From Inquilinus sp. Marseille-Q2685 (GTDB taxonomy: Bacteria; Pseudomonadota; Alphaproteobacteria; DSM-16000; Inquilinaceae): a DNA stretch of 64,000 nucleotides. Where the stretch lies: NCBI RefSeq assembly GCF_916619195.1, contig NZ_CAKAKL010000008.1, forward strand, positions 224,151 through 288,150, read 5' to 3'. Both the position numbers and the translations under genes were made by a program. The notes under the pieces are model-generated. The model was not told the origin of the DNA. It ran no database searches and saw nothing but the letters and a program-made list of their open reading frames with translations. This document shows, piece after piece, positions 25,400 through 35,210 of this stretch; the first letter of the stretch is position 1; every line of letters begins with the position of its first letter.

Positions 25400-28300
25400 A
25401 TGGACATGAGGGCAGGTCGGACGGGAGCAGCATCATTCGTCGCCGTCATGGCCATTCTGGCGGGCGGGTCGGTATCGCCGGCGCAGGCCGAGGAGAGGCC
25501 GGCTCTCATCACCTATGGCCCGAAGGCGCTCACCCGGGAAGGCGATTTTTACCGCGAGCAGACGATCTACATCAGCGTGCCCGCGGGCTCGACCGAGCGG
25601 CTGTGGATCAACGTGTTCGACCCCGGGATCAGCGCGGAGTACGACCAGTCGACGGGCCAGCCCGGGGCCAGCCGGACCCGCTACGCGGTGTTCGGCGGCC
25701 CCGGCGCCTTCTCGCCCCCTCCGCTCGTCCCCGCTGTTCCACCGCCGGAGCAGGCATCCGCGGGCACGCTGATCGCGGAGAAGGTGTTCGGCGACGAGCC
25801 GGATGCGGGGGGCCAGTGGAAGACGGTGGCCGTCGTCGACCCGCGCCAGGGCGACGCCGTCGACGGGCGCCGGATCCTCCGCCTCCTGGTGCAGGGTCTG
25901 GAAGGCGCGGCCGGCAACGTCTTCGACGTCGCGGTGAGCGCCCGCGAGACACGGCAGCTGCGGCCCGAAGGGCTGGAGATCTTCGCCTATCGGCCGGTGG
26001 TCCGCGTCCCCGATCAGAGATCCTTCGCCGAGCTGCGGTTCCGCCCGCCGGCGGGGACCGACCGGCTGGTCGTCCACAACTTCGATCTGGCCTTCGGCAG
26101 CCTCGACCTGACGACCGCCTTCGCGTCGATTCCGCTCAAGGCCTCCGGCCAGGACGCGTGGCAGGCGGCCGAGGTCCCATCCGGCCTGGGCGGGGCGGAG
26201 GCGGCCCTCGAATTCGGCCGCGGCGCGGAGATGCCGAACGACGCCACCTTCATGATCGCGGATGGCGCCGGCCATCCGGTGCGCTTCGAGCTTCCGGTGA
26301 CGCTCTGGCCGGCTCTGGTCCGGCCGAAACCGGCGATCGACCGTTCGGACCTGGCGGCCTGCGGGTCGGTGTCCTTCGACGCGGGCCGGTCCGTGGACCC
26401 CAAGGGTGGGCATCTCGCCTACCGCTGGGATTTCGGCGACGGCTCCGTCGCGGAAGGCCCCCTCGTCCGCCACGACTACAGATCGCCGGGCCGGTATATG
26501 GCCCGCCTGGAGATCCTCGGCTCCTCCGCCAGGATCGGCGATGGCGCCGCAGCCGATATCCAGGTCGACGTCCCGGTGCCCCCGGAAGCGATCATCGAAG
26601 CTCCGCTCTCCGCCTCGGTCGGCGCCGATGTCGCCTTCGACGGCAGCACATCGGTCGCGGGCCGATTGCCGATCAAGCGCGTGACCTGGCGTTTCAACGA
26701 CGGCGCCACGCTCCAGGGCGCCAAGGTGGGCCGGCGGTTCGACAGGCCGGGCCGCTATCTCGCCAGCCTGACGGTCGATGACGGCTCCGGCCAGCCTTGC
26801 GGTGCCGACACGGCCGAGGCCTCCATCGTCGTCAACACGCCGCCGGTCGCCGTCCCGGGCCCCGCACGCCGCGTCTCGGCGGGCGAGGCCATCGCCTTCG
26901 ACGCCCGCCAATCCTTCGATGCCGACGGCCGGATCACGGCCTATGCCTGGGAGTTCGGCGACGGCACGCGGAGCGACGCCGCCCGGCCGGACCACGCCTA
27001 TGACCGGCCCGGCACCTACATCGTCCGGCTGACCGTGACGGACGACGCCGGGCTGCCCGATTCCATGGCCTCGGCCACGACCACCGTCGTCGTCAACGCC
27101 CCGCCCGTGTCGGTCGCCGGCCACGACCAGTCGGCCGCCGTCGGCGAACCGCTGGTGTTCGACGGCTCCGCCTCCAGCGACCCGGACGGCCGCCTCCTGA
27201 CCTGGGACTGGAATTTCGGCAATGGCGACACCGGGACGGGGCAGAAGACCACCTACGCCTTCAGCCGGCCGGGCATCTATCGGGTGCGGCTCACCGTCCG
27301 GGACGATTCCGGAACCAGCTCCGCGACCGGCGACAGCACGCTCAGCGTGCGCGTGAACGATCCCCCCGTCGCGGTCGCGGGGGGCGATCGGCTGGTCACC
27401 GCCAGCGCCGTCTCCTTCGACGGCACCGGCTCCTTCGACCGGGATGACGCGATCGCGGACTATGCCTGGGATTTCGGTGACGGCAGCACCGGCGCCGGCC
27501 CCAGGCCGACCCATGTCTACGAGGCGCCCGGCCGCTACCCGGTCCGCCTGACGGTGACGGACCGGTCGGGAACCAAATGGAACTCGGCAAGCGACGACAT
27601 GACCGTCGTGATCAATGCCCGCCCGGTGGCCGATCCCGGGCCGGACAGGATCGTCGCGCCCGGAGAGAAGGTGGTGTTCGACGGCAGCCGCTCGCTCGAC
27701 CAGGACGGCGACATCGCCGACTATCGCTGGGACTTCCGCGACGGCAGCGAGGCCCGGGGCCGTATCGCATCGCACAGCTTCGCCCGGCCGGGGATCTACG
27801 ATGTCAGGCTGGCGGTGGCCGACGACAGCGGCGATGCCGATGCCGTCGACTACAAGGAGGCCCGGATCACCGTCAACGCCGCGCCGGTCGCCGATCCGGG
27901 CGGCGACCTCATCACCGCGCCGGGCGATCCGGTCCGGCTCAGCGCCGCCGCCTCCTATGATCCGGACGGCCGGATCGTCAGCTATCGCTGGGATTTCAGC
28001 GACGGCGGCGCCCCGGTGTCCGTCGCGCAGGTCGAGCGGCGGTTCACCGCGCCGGGTCTCTACACCGCCCGCCTCACCGTGGCCGACGACAGCGGCGCCT
28101 CCAACGGCTTCGATTCCCGCGAGATCGGCATCGCGGTCAACCACGCCCCGGTCGCGGATGCCGGCCGCGACGCCCTGACCGAAAGCCTGATCGTCTCCTT
28201 CGACGGCACCGCCTCGATCGACCCGGACGGCGATCCCCTCACCTATCGGTGGGATTTCGGCGACGGGGCCTCGGCCACCGGCGCCAGGGTCCAGCACACC

Positions 28301-30283
28301 TATGCGGCGGCCGGCACCTATCCGATCATCCTCGTCGTCGACGACGGCAAGGGCCTGCATAACTCCGTCGATCAGGCCGCCAGGTCCCTCGTCATCCATC
28401 AGCCGCCGGTGGCGGATGCAGGCGGCAATCGCCAGGTCTGCACCGGCGACGTGATCACCTTCGACGGCTCGAAATCCCTCGATCCCCAGGGCGGCGCCCT
28501 GCGCTACGCCTGGGATTTCGGCGACGGGACCAGCTCGGACATCGTCAATCCGACCAAGACCTACCGCAGCGGCGGCGTCTATCCGGTCACCCTGTCGGTG
28601 CGGGACAGCGCGAACCTCGCGAACAGCGTCGATGCCGACAGGGTGTCGGTCAAGGTCGACCAGGGACCGTCGGCCGATGCCGGCCCGGACATCAAGGCCT
28701 GCGCCATGTCGTCGATCGAGTTCGACGCCTCGCGCTCCTTCGATCCGAACGGGACGATCAAGCGCTACGACTGGGATTTCGGCGACGGCAGGTTCGCGAT
28801 CGGCGAGAAGCCCAGCCATGTCTACGAGCAACCCGGCGAATACCGGGTCTTCCTGAAGATCGAAGGCCAGCGCGTCGGCCAGTGCGACCCGCACTCGACC
28901 GACGAGATGGCGGTCAGGATCATGCAGGGACCCGTGGTCAAGATCGACGCCCGTTCGGCTGCGCCGCTCGGCGAGGTCGCCTTCGACGGCTCCGGCTCGC
29001 ACATGCCGGGCGGCAAGATCACCGGCTGGCATTGGGATTTCGGGGATGGCGCCACCGCCGAGGGCGCGACCGTCAGCCACGTCTTCACCGAACCCGGCCC
29101 GAAGAAGGTCACCCTCACGGTGACCAGCGATTCCGCCTCGCCCACCTGCCAGCGCGTGGCCGCCACCCATGTCGTGGCCGTCAACGCGCCGCCGGTCGCC
29201 GTGATCGCGGCGCCGGAGGGCGCCTCCCAGGGTGAGGACCTGCTGCTGGATGCTGGCCCGTCGCATGATCCGGACGGGGCGATCTCGGCCTATGACTGGG
29301 ATTTCGGGGACGGCGGAACGGCGAAGGGCGTCCGGGTCAACCACCGCTTCACGGCCGCCGGGACCTACAAGGTCCGCCTGACGGTGACCGACGAGGCCGG
29401 CGTCGAGAACTCCTCCACGACGGCGGAGGCGATGCTGGCCGTGCGTCCGCCGCCCGCGCCCGAGATCGTGCTGCCGGCCGCCGCCTGCACCGGCGAGGAT
29501 GTCCGCCTTATCGTCAAAGGGGCGGCGGCGGCGAAGCCGATGGAGGGCGGCTGGCGGAATGCGGGCATGACGGACGGGGCTCACAGCTTCGTCCGGCGCT
29601 TCGAGACCCCGGGCCGCTACGACGTGACGGTCATCCCGGATGACGGCAGGGACCTCGCCGATAGCCGGCGGCCGCAGACCCGCATCCTCCACGTCAACCG
29701 GCCCCCGGTGGCGATGCCCGGTCCGCAGCGTGCCGTCTGCCCCATGGCCGAGGTCGCCTTCGACGGCACCTCGTCCTATGATCCCGATGGCCGCATCGTC
29801 CGCTATGAATGGGATTTCGGCGACGGCAGCGGCGCCCTGGGCCCGACCGCCACCCATGTCTTCGAGGCGCCGGGAATCTACGATGTGGCCCTGACCGTCA
29901 CGGACGACACGGAGTCGAGCTGCGCGGCGACCCGCCGGTCGGTGCCGATCGTGGTCAACGCGCCGCCGGTCGCCGATGCCGGCTCCCCCTTCGAGGCCTT
30001 CATCGGCGGCGCGGCGGATGCGGTGCTGCTCGACGGCCCCGGGTCCAGGGACCCCGATGGCGGCGCTCTCACGCATGTCTGGCGGATCGGCGACGGCACC
30101 ACCGAGTCGGGCGAACGCGTCCGCCACCTGTTCCGGCAGGCCGGCGACATCCCGGTGGAGCTCACGGTCACCGACAGCTCCGGCCTGCCCTGCGGTGTGG
30201 CCAGCGACGACACGATCGTCACGGTCCGCCGGCGCGCTCCGATGCTGGTGACCAAGGTGCCGTCGGCGGAATCCCGGGAGTGA
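25400..30283 (+). CDS. Giant PKD-repeat exported protein (about 15 PKD-like domains)
   Basis: 1627 residues. A signal peptide (FVAVMAILAGGSVSPAQA) is followed by about 290 residues with no family I recognise. From about residue 315 to 1615 there is an uninterrupted array of some 15 PKD-like Ig folds. Twelve or so carry the classic WDFGDG-type turn plus a GxYxVRLTVTDD strand; the thirteenth (about 1350-1410) is degenerate (GWRNAGMTDG). Cys residues recur at the starts of several late repeats (VCTGD, ACAMSS, ACTGED, VCPMAE). No anchor, transmembrane helix or RTX motif is seen at the C-terminus. PKD arrays act as extracellular adhesion or spacer modules, some unfolding under force. The cyclase gene starts 16 bases downstream, so a coupled surface-sensing function is plausible but unproven. 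Confidence 0.92.
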   Translation: MDMRAGRTGAASFVAVMAILAGGSVSPAQAEERPALITYGPKALTREGDFYREQTIYISVPAGSTERLWINVFDPGISAEYDQSTGQPGASRTRYAVFGGPGAFSPPPLVPAVPPPEQASAGTLIAEKVFGDEPDAGGQWKTVAVVDPRQGDAVDGRRILRLLVQGLEGAAGNVFDVAVSARETRQLRPEGLEIFAYRPVVRVPDQRSFAELRFRPPAGTDRLVVHNFDLAFGSLDLTTAFASIPLKASGQDAWQAAEVPSGLGGAEAALEFGRGAEMPNDATFMIADGAGHPVRFELPVTLWPALVRPKPAIDRSDLAACGSVSFDAGRSVDPKGGHLAYRWDFGDGSVAEGPLVRHDYRSPGRYMARLEILGSSARIGDGAAADIQVDVPVPPEAIIEAPLSASVGADVAFDGSTSVAGRLPIKRVTWRFNDGATLQGAKVGRRFDRPGRYLASLTVDDGSGQPCGADTAEASIVVNTPPVAVPGPARRVSAGEAIAFDARQSFDADGRITAYAWEFGDGTRSDAARPDHAYDRPGTYIVRLTVTDDAGLPDSMASATTTVVVNAPPVSVAGHDQSAAVGEPLVFDGSASSDPDGRLLTWDWNFGNGDTGTGQKTTYAFSRPGIYRVRLTVRDDSGTSSATGDSTLSVRVNDPPVAVAGGDRLVTASAVSFDGTGSFDRDDAIADYAWDFGDGSTGAGPRPTHVYEAPGRYPVRLTVTDRSGTKWNSASDDMTVVINARPVADPGPDRIVAPGEKVVFDGSRSLDQDGDIADYRWDFRDGSEARGRIASHSFARPGIYDVRLAVADDSGDADAVDYKEARITVNAAPVADPGGDLITAPGDPVRLSAAASYDPDGRIVSYRWDFSDGGAPVSVAQVERRFTAPGLYTARLTVADDSGASNGFDSREIGIAVNHAPVADAGRDALTESLIVSFDGTASIDPDGDPLTYRWDFGDGASATGARVQHTYAAAGTYPIILVVDDGKGLHNSVDQAARSLVIHQPPVADAGGNRQVCTGDVITFDGSKSLDPQGGALRYAWDFGDGTSSDIVNPTKTYRSGGVYPVTLSVRDSANLANSVDADRVSVKVDQGPSADAGPDIKACAMSSIEFDASRSFDPNGTIKRYDWDFGDGRFAIGEKPSHVYEQPGEYRVFLKIEGQRVGQCDPHSTDEMAVRIMQGPVVKIDARSAAPLGEVAFDGSGSHMPGGKITGWHWDFGDGATAEGATVSHVFTEPGPKKVTLTVTSDSASPTCQRVAATHVVAVNAPPVAVIAAPEGASQGEDLLLDAGPSHDPDGAISAYDWDFGDGGTAKGVRVNHRFTAAGTYKVRLTVTDEAGVENSSTTAEAMLAVRPPPAPEIVLPAAACTGEDVRLIVKGAAAAKPMEGGWRNAGMTDGAHSFVRRFETPGRYDVTVIPDDGRDLADSRRPQTRILHVNRPPVAMPGPQRAVCPMAEVAFDGTSSYDPDGRIVRYEWDFGDGSGALGPTATHVFEAPGIYDVALTVTDDTESSCAATRRSVPIVVNAPPVADAGSPFEAFIGGAADAVLLDGPGSRDPDGGALTHVWRIGDGTTESGERVRHLFRQAGDIPVELTVTDSSGLPCGVASDDTIVTVRRRAPMLVTKVPSAESRE

Positions 30284-30299
30284 CGGCGGTGCCGACGTC

Positions 30300-32108
30300 A
30301 TGTCGTTGAGCCTCCGCCGCAAGCTGCTGCTGTTCTCGGCGCTGATCGCGGCGCTGCCGCTGCTGTTCGCCGGGCAGTCGCTGATCCGGATCGCCCGCGA
30401 CGAGATGAAGAGCGCCGCCAATGAGCGGCTGGTCACCACCGTCGGCGAGGTGACGGGCCAGATCGACGACATCTACGAGCGTGCCTGGCTGGCCCCCCTC
30501 CTCCTGATCCGCAGCGCCATCGACAGCGACAAGATCAATATCGGGGAGAAGGTCGCGATCCTGACCCATGGCATCGCCCAGCTGCCGGACATCGTCGCCC
30601 TGCAGGTCACCGTCGATGGCGGCCGGCTGCCGCTGGTGATCTCGCAGGACCGCTTCAGCACGCGGCTCACCGAGGCGGGCATCCAGCCCCTGAACGTGCT
30701 GCGGGCGCCGCCGGAGGTGATGCTGGCCTCGGCGGCTGCTGGCGAGGAGGCGGCCGCGCGGATCTCCGCCGTCATGTACGAACCGAAGACCGAGACCTGG
30801 CTCGCCACCGTCGTCCTGCCGCTCGAAAGCCGGTTCAGCGGAGCGCGCGGCGTGCTCTCGGCCAGAATCGATCTCGGCCGGATCCGAAGCTTCATCATGA
30901 GCCAGCCCTTCCGCCAGGTCGGCATGATCACCACGGTCGACGCCGAGGGGCGGAAGCTCTTCGACGCCGAGCTGGACGAGTCGGGCCGGGTCAAGCAGCT
31001 GGGCCGGCGCGACATCGTCGGCGAGGCGCTGGCCGCCCGCGAGGGCAACCGCGCCCGCACGATCAGCGTCGACACCTATCTGCGGCCGGACGGGACCCCG
31101 ATGCTCGGCACCTTCGCCTTCACCCGCAGCTTCGACTGGGCCGTGATCGTCGAACAGAAGGAGGCGGACGCCTACTATGCCGCCGACGTCATGATCGACA
31201 GCCTGTTCTTCTGGGTGGTCGGCGGGCTAGCCGTCGCGGTCCTGGGCGCCGCGGTGTTCTCCCACCGCATCAGCCGCCCGATCCTGGCGATCGGAGAGGC
31301 CGCGAACGAGGTGGCGAAGGGGAACTACCATGTCCAGGTCAGGACCGTGCGCTCCCGGGACGAGATCGGCGAGCTGGCGAAGCGCATCAACCACATGATC
31401 GTGCAGATCAACGAGCGCTTCGAGCTCACCAAATTCGTGTCCCACGGCACCATGGACGCCATCCAGCATTCGGACGAGACCGGTGTCCATCTGGGCGGAA
31501 GCCGCTGCGAGGTCGCGATCCTCTTCGCCGACATCCGCGGCTACACGGCCTTTGCCGAAAGCCGCGACCCGGAGACGGTGATCGAGACGCTGAACTTCTA
31601 TCTCGCGGCGCTGGCCGATCTGGTGACTGCCCATCACGGCGACATCGACAAGTTCGTCGGCGACCAGATCATGGCCGTGTTCCAGGGCCCCGCCATGGCC
31701 GCCGACGCGCTTCGCTGCGCGGTGGCGATGCAGGCGCACATGGCCGATCTGTCGGCCGCCAACCCGGACCGGAACCTCTCCATCGGGATCGGCATCGATA
31801 TGGGCGAGGTGGTGATGGGGGCGATCGGCGCCAGGGACCGCATGGACTTCACCGTGCTCGGCGACCGCGTCAACGTCGCCGCGCGCCTGTGCGCGGCGGC
31901 GAAGCCCCGGCAGACCCTCGCCACCGCCGCCGCGGTCGAGGCCGCGACGACGTCGCAGCCCGACCTGCCGCTGCTGTCCCGCGCCCTCGATCCGATCGCC
32001 CTCAAGGGCAAGAGCGCGCCGCTCAGGGTCTATGACATCCACCCGGCGGGCCGGGTGGCCGCCTGGAGCGAGCACGATGCTAGGACCGCGGCTCCGCCGG
32101 CAGGCTGA
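30300..32108 (+). CDS. Membrane adenylate cyclase (periplasmic sensor, HAMP, class III catalytic domain)
   Basis: 602 residues. TM1 (LLLFSALIAALPLLFAG) is followed by a periplasmic cache-like sensor (about 30-295), TM2 (SLFFWVVGGLAVAVLGAAVF, about 302-321) and HAMP (about 322-375). The class III cyclase domain (about 400-585) has both metal Asp residues (ILFADIRGYT, VGDQIMAVF), the adenine-selecting Lys (DKFVGD), and the Asp plus Asn/Arg pair (LGDRVNVAARL). It should therefore make cAMP from ATP, with activity set by the periplasmic domain. It is third in the operon after the FecR and PKD genes. Its 3' end overlaps the convergent exported-protein gene by 29 bases. The ligand is unknown; the co-encoded exported proteins are natural candidates for the input. 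Confidence 0.93.
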   Translation: MSLSLRRKLLLFSALIAALPLLFAGQSLIRIARDEMKSAANERLVTTVGEVTGQIDDIYERAWLAPLLLIRSAIDSDKINIGEKVAILTHGIAQLPDIVALQVTVDGGRLPLVISQDRFSTRLTEAGIQPLNVLRAPPEVMLASAAAGEEAAARISAVMYEPKTETWLATVVLPLESRFSGARGVLSARIDLGRIRSFIMSQPFRQVGMITTVDAEGRKLFDAELDESGRVKQLGRRDIVGEALAAREGNRARTISVDTYLRPDGTPMLGTFAFTRSFDWAVIVEQKEADAYYAADVMIDSLFFWVVGGLAVAVLGAAVFSHRISRPILAIGEAANEVAKGNYHVQVRTVRSRDEIGELAKRINHMIVQINERFELTKFVSHGTMDAIQHSDETGVHLGGSRCEVAILFADIRGYTAFAESRDPETVIETLNFYLAALADLVTAHHGDIDKFVGDQIMAVFQGPAMAADALRCAVAMQAHMADLSAANPDRNLSIGIGIDMGEVVMGAIGARDRMDFTVLGDRVNVAARLCAAAKPRQTLATAAAVEAATTSQPDLPLLSRALDPIALKGKSAPLRVYDIHPAGRVAAWSEHDARTAAPPAG

Positions 32109-32757
32109 ACTGGAACAGGGGTGTCGCTGTCAAACGGTCGGTCGGGCTGCCGAGCGGATGGTTGATCGTCAGGCGCAGCGACCGCGCCTGCCAGTTGACC
32201 CCGCCGAGGAACACCAGGCGGCCGAAGACACGCGACTGCGGCGCGATCTCCATCTCCGGATTGTCCGGCGGGGCCAGGAAGGGATAGCTCCAGCCTCGGT
32301 CATCGGTCAGCAGCAGGCTGCCGGACGGATTGAGCCGCTGCCGGCCGCTGGCCGGATTAAAGATCTCGACGGCGACGACGATGCTGGAGGGCAGGAAGCT
32401 CACGGTATCGACCAGGATGGTCATGCCGTTTGGATGCGTCTTGCTTTGCCGCACGCGGAATGTGGCCGAAGAAGGCTGCTCCCCCGGCGCAGGCTGTGCC
32501 GGCTGCCCGATCCCCGGTCCCGGTGCCGGCAGCCCCGGCTTGACCAGCGGATAGGCCGGGACCGGCTTCGCCGGCGGGCGGTCCGGGTTCAGCAGCGGGG
32601 CCGGCGGGTCGATCTGGAGCTGGGCCTGCGCACCGTCGACGAGACTTGCGGCCGCGATCACGATGATCGCCGCCCGAAGGCAGCGGCCGCCAACGCGTAT
32701 CGGCGCTTCGGCAACCCGGCGCAATCCGTGACGGCATGCGGACTCGGCCATGACCAT
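32080..32757 (-). CDS. Exported protein of unknown function
   Basis: 225 residues from the ATG at 32757, chosen because GCGGAGAG lies just upstream and it gives a clean signal peptide (CLRAAIIVIAAASLVDGAQAQ). The frame extends 48 codons further without a ribosome site. A Pro-rich linker (about 45-90) is followed by a beta-rich domain of about 125 residues (TILVDTVSFLPSSIVVAVEI, LLLTDDRGWSYPFLAPPDN, VFGRLVFLGG, LRLTINHPLGSPTD). I do not recognise the family. It overlaps the end of the cyclase gene in a convergent manner and has the RHH regulator 43 bases upstream. A periplasmic structural or binding role is only a guess from its beta-rich nature. Confidence 0.7.
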   Translation of the reverse strand: MVMAESACRHGLRRVAEAPIRVGGRCLRAAIIVIAAASLVDGAQAQLQIDPPAPLLNPDRPPAKPVPAYPLVKPGLPAPGPGIGQPAQPAPGEQPSSATFRVRQSKTHPNGMTILVDTVSFLPSSIVVAVEIFNPASGRQRLNPSGSLLLTDDRGWSYPFLAPPDNPEMEIAPQSRVFGRLVFLGGVNWQARSLRLTINHPLGSPTDRLTATPLFQFSLPAEPRS

Positions 32758-32800
32758 CAACTCTCCGCCGCACGGCCCGGCTGTGCCAGGTCCGGCTCCG

Positions 32801-33088
32801 CTAGGCGTAGCCCTTCGGAACGACCGGACGGCGGTTGTGGGCCAGCGCAAAGAAGTAGGCCTGGATGAAGACGCGAACCGCGCTGGACAGGCTGCCGTCA
32901 CCCCGTTGTGAGGCCCGTATCCGGCTCACGAGGGCGTTCATGGGAACGCCCTCTCGTGTCACGATTTCCTCGAGCCCGCTCCAGAACTGCCGCTCCAGCC
33001 GGATGCTGGTGCGGTTTCCACCAATCGTGACGTTCCGGGTATGCGGTTCAAGTGGGTTCATCAACCGAAAATGAGTGGATCGGCCCAT
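32801..33088 (-). CDS. Ribbon-helix-helix (RHH_4-type) protein
   Basis: 95 residues from the ATG at 33088, which has GAGGTGG upstream; a GTG at 33100 is an alternative. Residues about 20-85 match the ribbon-helix-helix proteins common in Rhodospirillales: a strand with TSIRLERQFWSGLEEI, a helix with REGVPMNALVSRI, and LSSAVRVFIQAYFFAL. Such proteins are putative DNA-binding dimers, sometimes antitoxin-like. No toxin gene is adjacent. The exported-protein gene follows on the same strand. Target unknown. Confidence 0.8.
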   Translation of the reverse strand: MGRSTHFRLMNPLEPHTRNVTIGGNRTSIRLERQFWSGLEEIVTREGVPMNALVSRIRASQRGDGSLSSAVRVFIQAYFFALAHNRRPVVPKGYA

Positions 33089-33265
33089 AATTTTCACCAC
33101 CTCAAAGAACGCCTCTAGTATTTATTCGCGAGGAACAGGGCAAAAGCTCGAAATTCGGGCTTCCGATTATTCAATTCGATTGATGAGCTATCCCTTCGGT
33201 GGCCAGGAGATACGATGCAAGGCGACCATCCGTCGTAACCTGTGGCGTCCCTGGTGGAGATGGCG

Positions 33266-34108
33266 TCAGGCCGTGCCGACGCGCCCCTTGAGCCAGCCGG
33301 CGAGTGCCTCGAGCTCCCGCAGCGCGGCGGGGTCCCTGCCCGCGCCCTTGAGGAAGCCGTGGTCCTGGCCGGCGGCCACGGCGAAGCGGCTGTCCGCGCG
33401 GGGACCGAGGCGCTGGAACAGCAGGGCGGAATCGTCGAACACCGCGTCCAGCTCCGCCGCCAGGACATAGGCCGGCACGGCGACCTCGCCGGCGAAGGCC
33501 AGCGGCCAGATGCCCGGTTCCTGCGGGTCGAGGCGCCGGTACATGATCGACAGCGTCTCCGCATCCAGCCCGTTCTCCGCCGTGCCGCGGCGGGCGATGC
33601 TGCCGCCCTCGATGCCGCCGAACCCGCCATACAGCAGGGCCAGCCCGGCGATGCGGGCCCGCATCGCCGGATCGAGCCCCCGCAGGCCCCACAGGGCGAC
33701 GCAGGCGCCGGCGCTGTCGCCGGCCAGGACGAGCCTGTCCCCGCCCGTCGCGGCGAGGGCCGCGCAGGCCGCGACCGCGTCGTCGCGCTGGGCCGGGAAC
33801 GGATGCTCCGGCGCCAGGCGGTAGCGCGCGGACAGCACCCGCATCCCGGTCAGCTTCGCCAGCCAAGCCGTGACGCAGCGATGGGTCGTCGGGCTTCCGG
33901 CCACGAACCCGCCGCCGTGGAAATACAGGATCGCGACGCCCGGCGCGGGATCCGGCGGCGTGTACAGCAGCCCGCCGCGGAAGGCGCCCGCCTCCCCGAC
34001 CGCCGACTCGTTCACATCCCCGGGCAGCGGACCGGCCCTTTCCTCGGCATCCCGGGCGTGATGCGCCCGCAGCTCCGCGGGACTCGATGTGGCCCATGAC
34101 ACGCTCAT
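33266..34108 (-). CDS. HSL-family alpha/beta hydrolase (esterase/lipase)
   Basis: 280 residues from the ATG at 34108; a longer frame begins with Arg/Ser-rich sequence unlike the family. Hallmarks of the hormone-sensitive-lipase family are present. The oxyanion HGGG is in YFHGGGFVAG (about 60-69), the nucleophile in GDSAG (about 129-133), the acid in LDAVFDDS (about 220) and the His in GQDHGF (about 247). There is no signal peptide, so it is likely cytoplasmic. These enzymes hydrolyse short acyl esters. It is divergent from the GlxA-type regulator with a 97-base gap, so it could be a target of that regulator. Substrate unknown. Confidence 0.9.
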   Translation of the reverse strand: MSVSWATSSPAELRAHHARDAEERAGPLPGDVNESAVGEAGAFRGGLLYTPPDPAPGVAILYFHGGGFVAGSPTTHRCVTAWLAKLTGMRVLSARYRLAPEHPFPAQRDDAVAACAALAATGGDRLVLAGDSAGACVALWGLRGLDPAMRARIAGLALLYGGFGGIEGGSIARRGTAENGLDAETLSIMYRRLDPQEPGIWPLAFAGEVAVPAYVLAAELDAVFDDSALLFQRLGPRADSRFAVAAGQDHGFLKGAGRDPAALRELEALAGWLKGRVGTA

Positions 34109-34205
34109 GCGACGCGATCCGGACTGGGGACGTTGACCGCGGCGCCGCCGGGCGGAACACTCCGCGGTCCGACAGGGATGCAACGATCAGCGCCGGGGAC
34201 GCAAC

Positions 34206-35186
34206 GTGATTCAGGCACCGGCCCCAGGCGGACGCGCACAGCAGGGGACGCCGACCACCTTCGCCGTCCTGGTCTTCCCCGGCTTCCCGACCATGGCCTT
34301 CAGCTCGGTGATCGAGCCGCTGCGCGCCGCCAACATCCTGGCCCGGCGGGAGTGCTACCGCTGGATCGCCGTCGGCCTGTCCGGCGGCAAGGTCCGGGCG
34401 TCGAACGGCTTCGCCATCGAGCCGGTGCTGGGGGCGAAGGAAGCGCCGCTGGTCGACCGCATCGTGGTGTGCTCCGGCGGCGACGCCGACCATGTGGTGG
34501 CCGAGCAGGCGGTGGCCTGGATCCGCCGCAACCTGCGGGCCGGGGCCTGGATCGGCGCGGTCGCCGACGCCGCCTTCTTCCTGGCCCGGGCCGGCCTCCT
34601 GGACGGCCATGCCTGCACCCTGCACTGGACCAGCCAGCCGGCCTTCACCGAGGCCTTTCCCGAGATCGAGCTGCGCCGCGACCTCTACGTCATCGACCGC
34701 AGGCGCTTCACCTCGGCCGGCGGCGTCGGCAGCCTGGACATGATGCTGGACATCATCGGCACGGATTGCGGGGCCGAGCTGGCGGCCGGCGTCGCCGAAT
34801 GGTTCGTGCACAGCCCGCTGCGCTCCAGCGTCGACCGCAAGCTGATGCCGCTGCGGCTGCGCACCGGCATCCGGGACGAGCTGGTGCTGTCGGCGATCGC
34901 GATCATGGAGGAAGCCGTGGAGGACCGGCTGCGGATGACCGATCTGGCCGGCCGCCTCGGCGTCTCCGCCGACAGGCTGGAGCGCGCCTTCCGCGCGGCC
35001 GCCGGCACCTCCCCCGGCGCCTATTACCGCCGGCTGCGGCTGCGCCGGGCGGCGGATCTGCTGGCCCATTCCACCCTGCCGGTGCGCGACGTCGCCCTGG
35101 CCTGCGGCTTCTCCGACATGTCCAGCTTCGCCCGGGCGTTCCGCGAGCAGGAGGGCGTGTCGCCCCGCGCCGCGCGCCGGGGCTGA
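34206..35186 (+). CDS. GlxA-family AraC-type regulator (GbdR-like)
   Basis: 326 residues from a GTG. The N-terminal DJ-1/PfpI-like ligand domain (about 18-190: FAVLVFPGFPTMAFSSVIEPL, SAGGVGSLDMMLDII) has no catalytic Cys at the elbow, as usual for this regulator class. The C-terminal AraC domain with two helix-turn-helix motifs spans about 225-322 (DLAGRLGVSADRLERAFRAA, DVALACGFSDMSSFARAF). The architecture is that of GbdR, CdhR and ArgR-type activators of betaine, carnitine and amino-acid catabolism. It sits just upstream, on the same strand, of the M24 enzyme and quaternary-amine transporter genes. Activation of that operon through the paired site at 35211-35244 is inferred. Confidence 0.9.
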   Translation: MIQAPAPGGRAQQGTPTTFAVLVFPGFPTMAFSSVIEPLRAANILARRECYRWIAVGLSGGKVRASNGFAIEPVLGAKEAPLVDRIVVCSGGDADHVVAEQAVAWIRRNLRAGAWIGAVADAAFFLARAGLLDGHACTLHWTSQPAFTEAFPEIELRRDLYVIDRRRFTSAGGVGSLDMMLDIIGTDCGAELAAGVAEWFVHSPLRSSVDRKLMPLRLRTGIRDELVLSAIAIMEEAVEDRLRMTDLAGRLGVSADRLERAFRAAAGTSPGAYYRRLRLRRAADLLAHSTLPVRDVALACGFSDMSSFARAFREQEGVSPRAARRG

Positions 35187-35210
35187 GGTCGTCCATCAAA
35201 ACACCATGTA

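Noticed and set aside
25433..30472. A 1679-codon open frame on the minus strand across the PKD gene
   Set aside because: It is longer than the real gene but is an antisense shadow produced by GC-rich codons in repetitive PKD DNA. It has no domain, and the plus strand has a signal peptide and 15 recognisable repeats.
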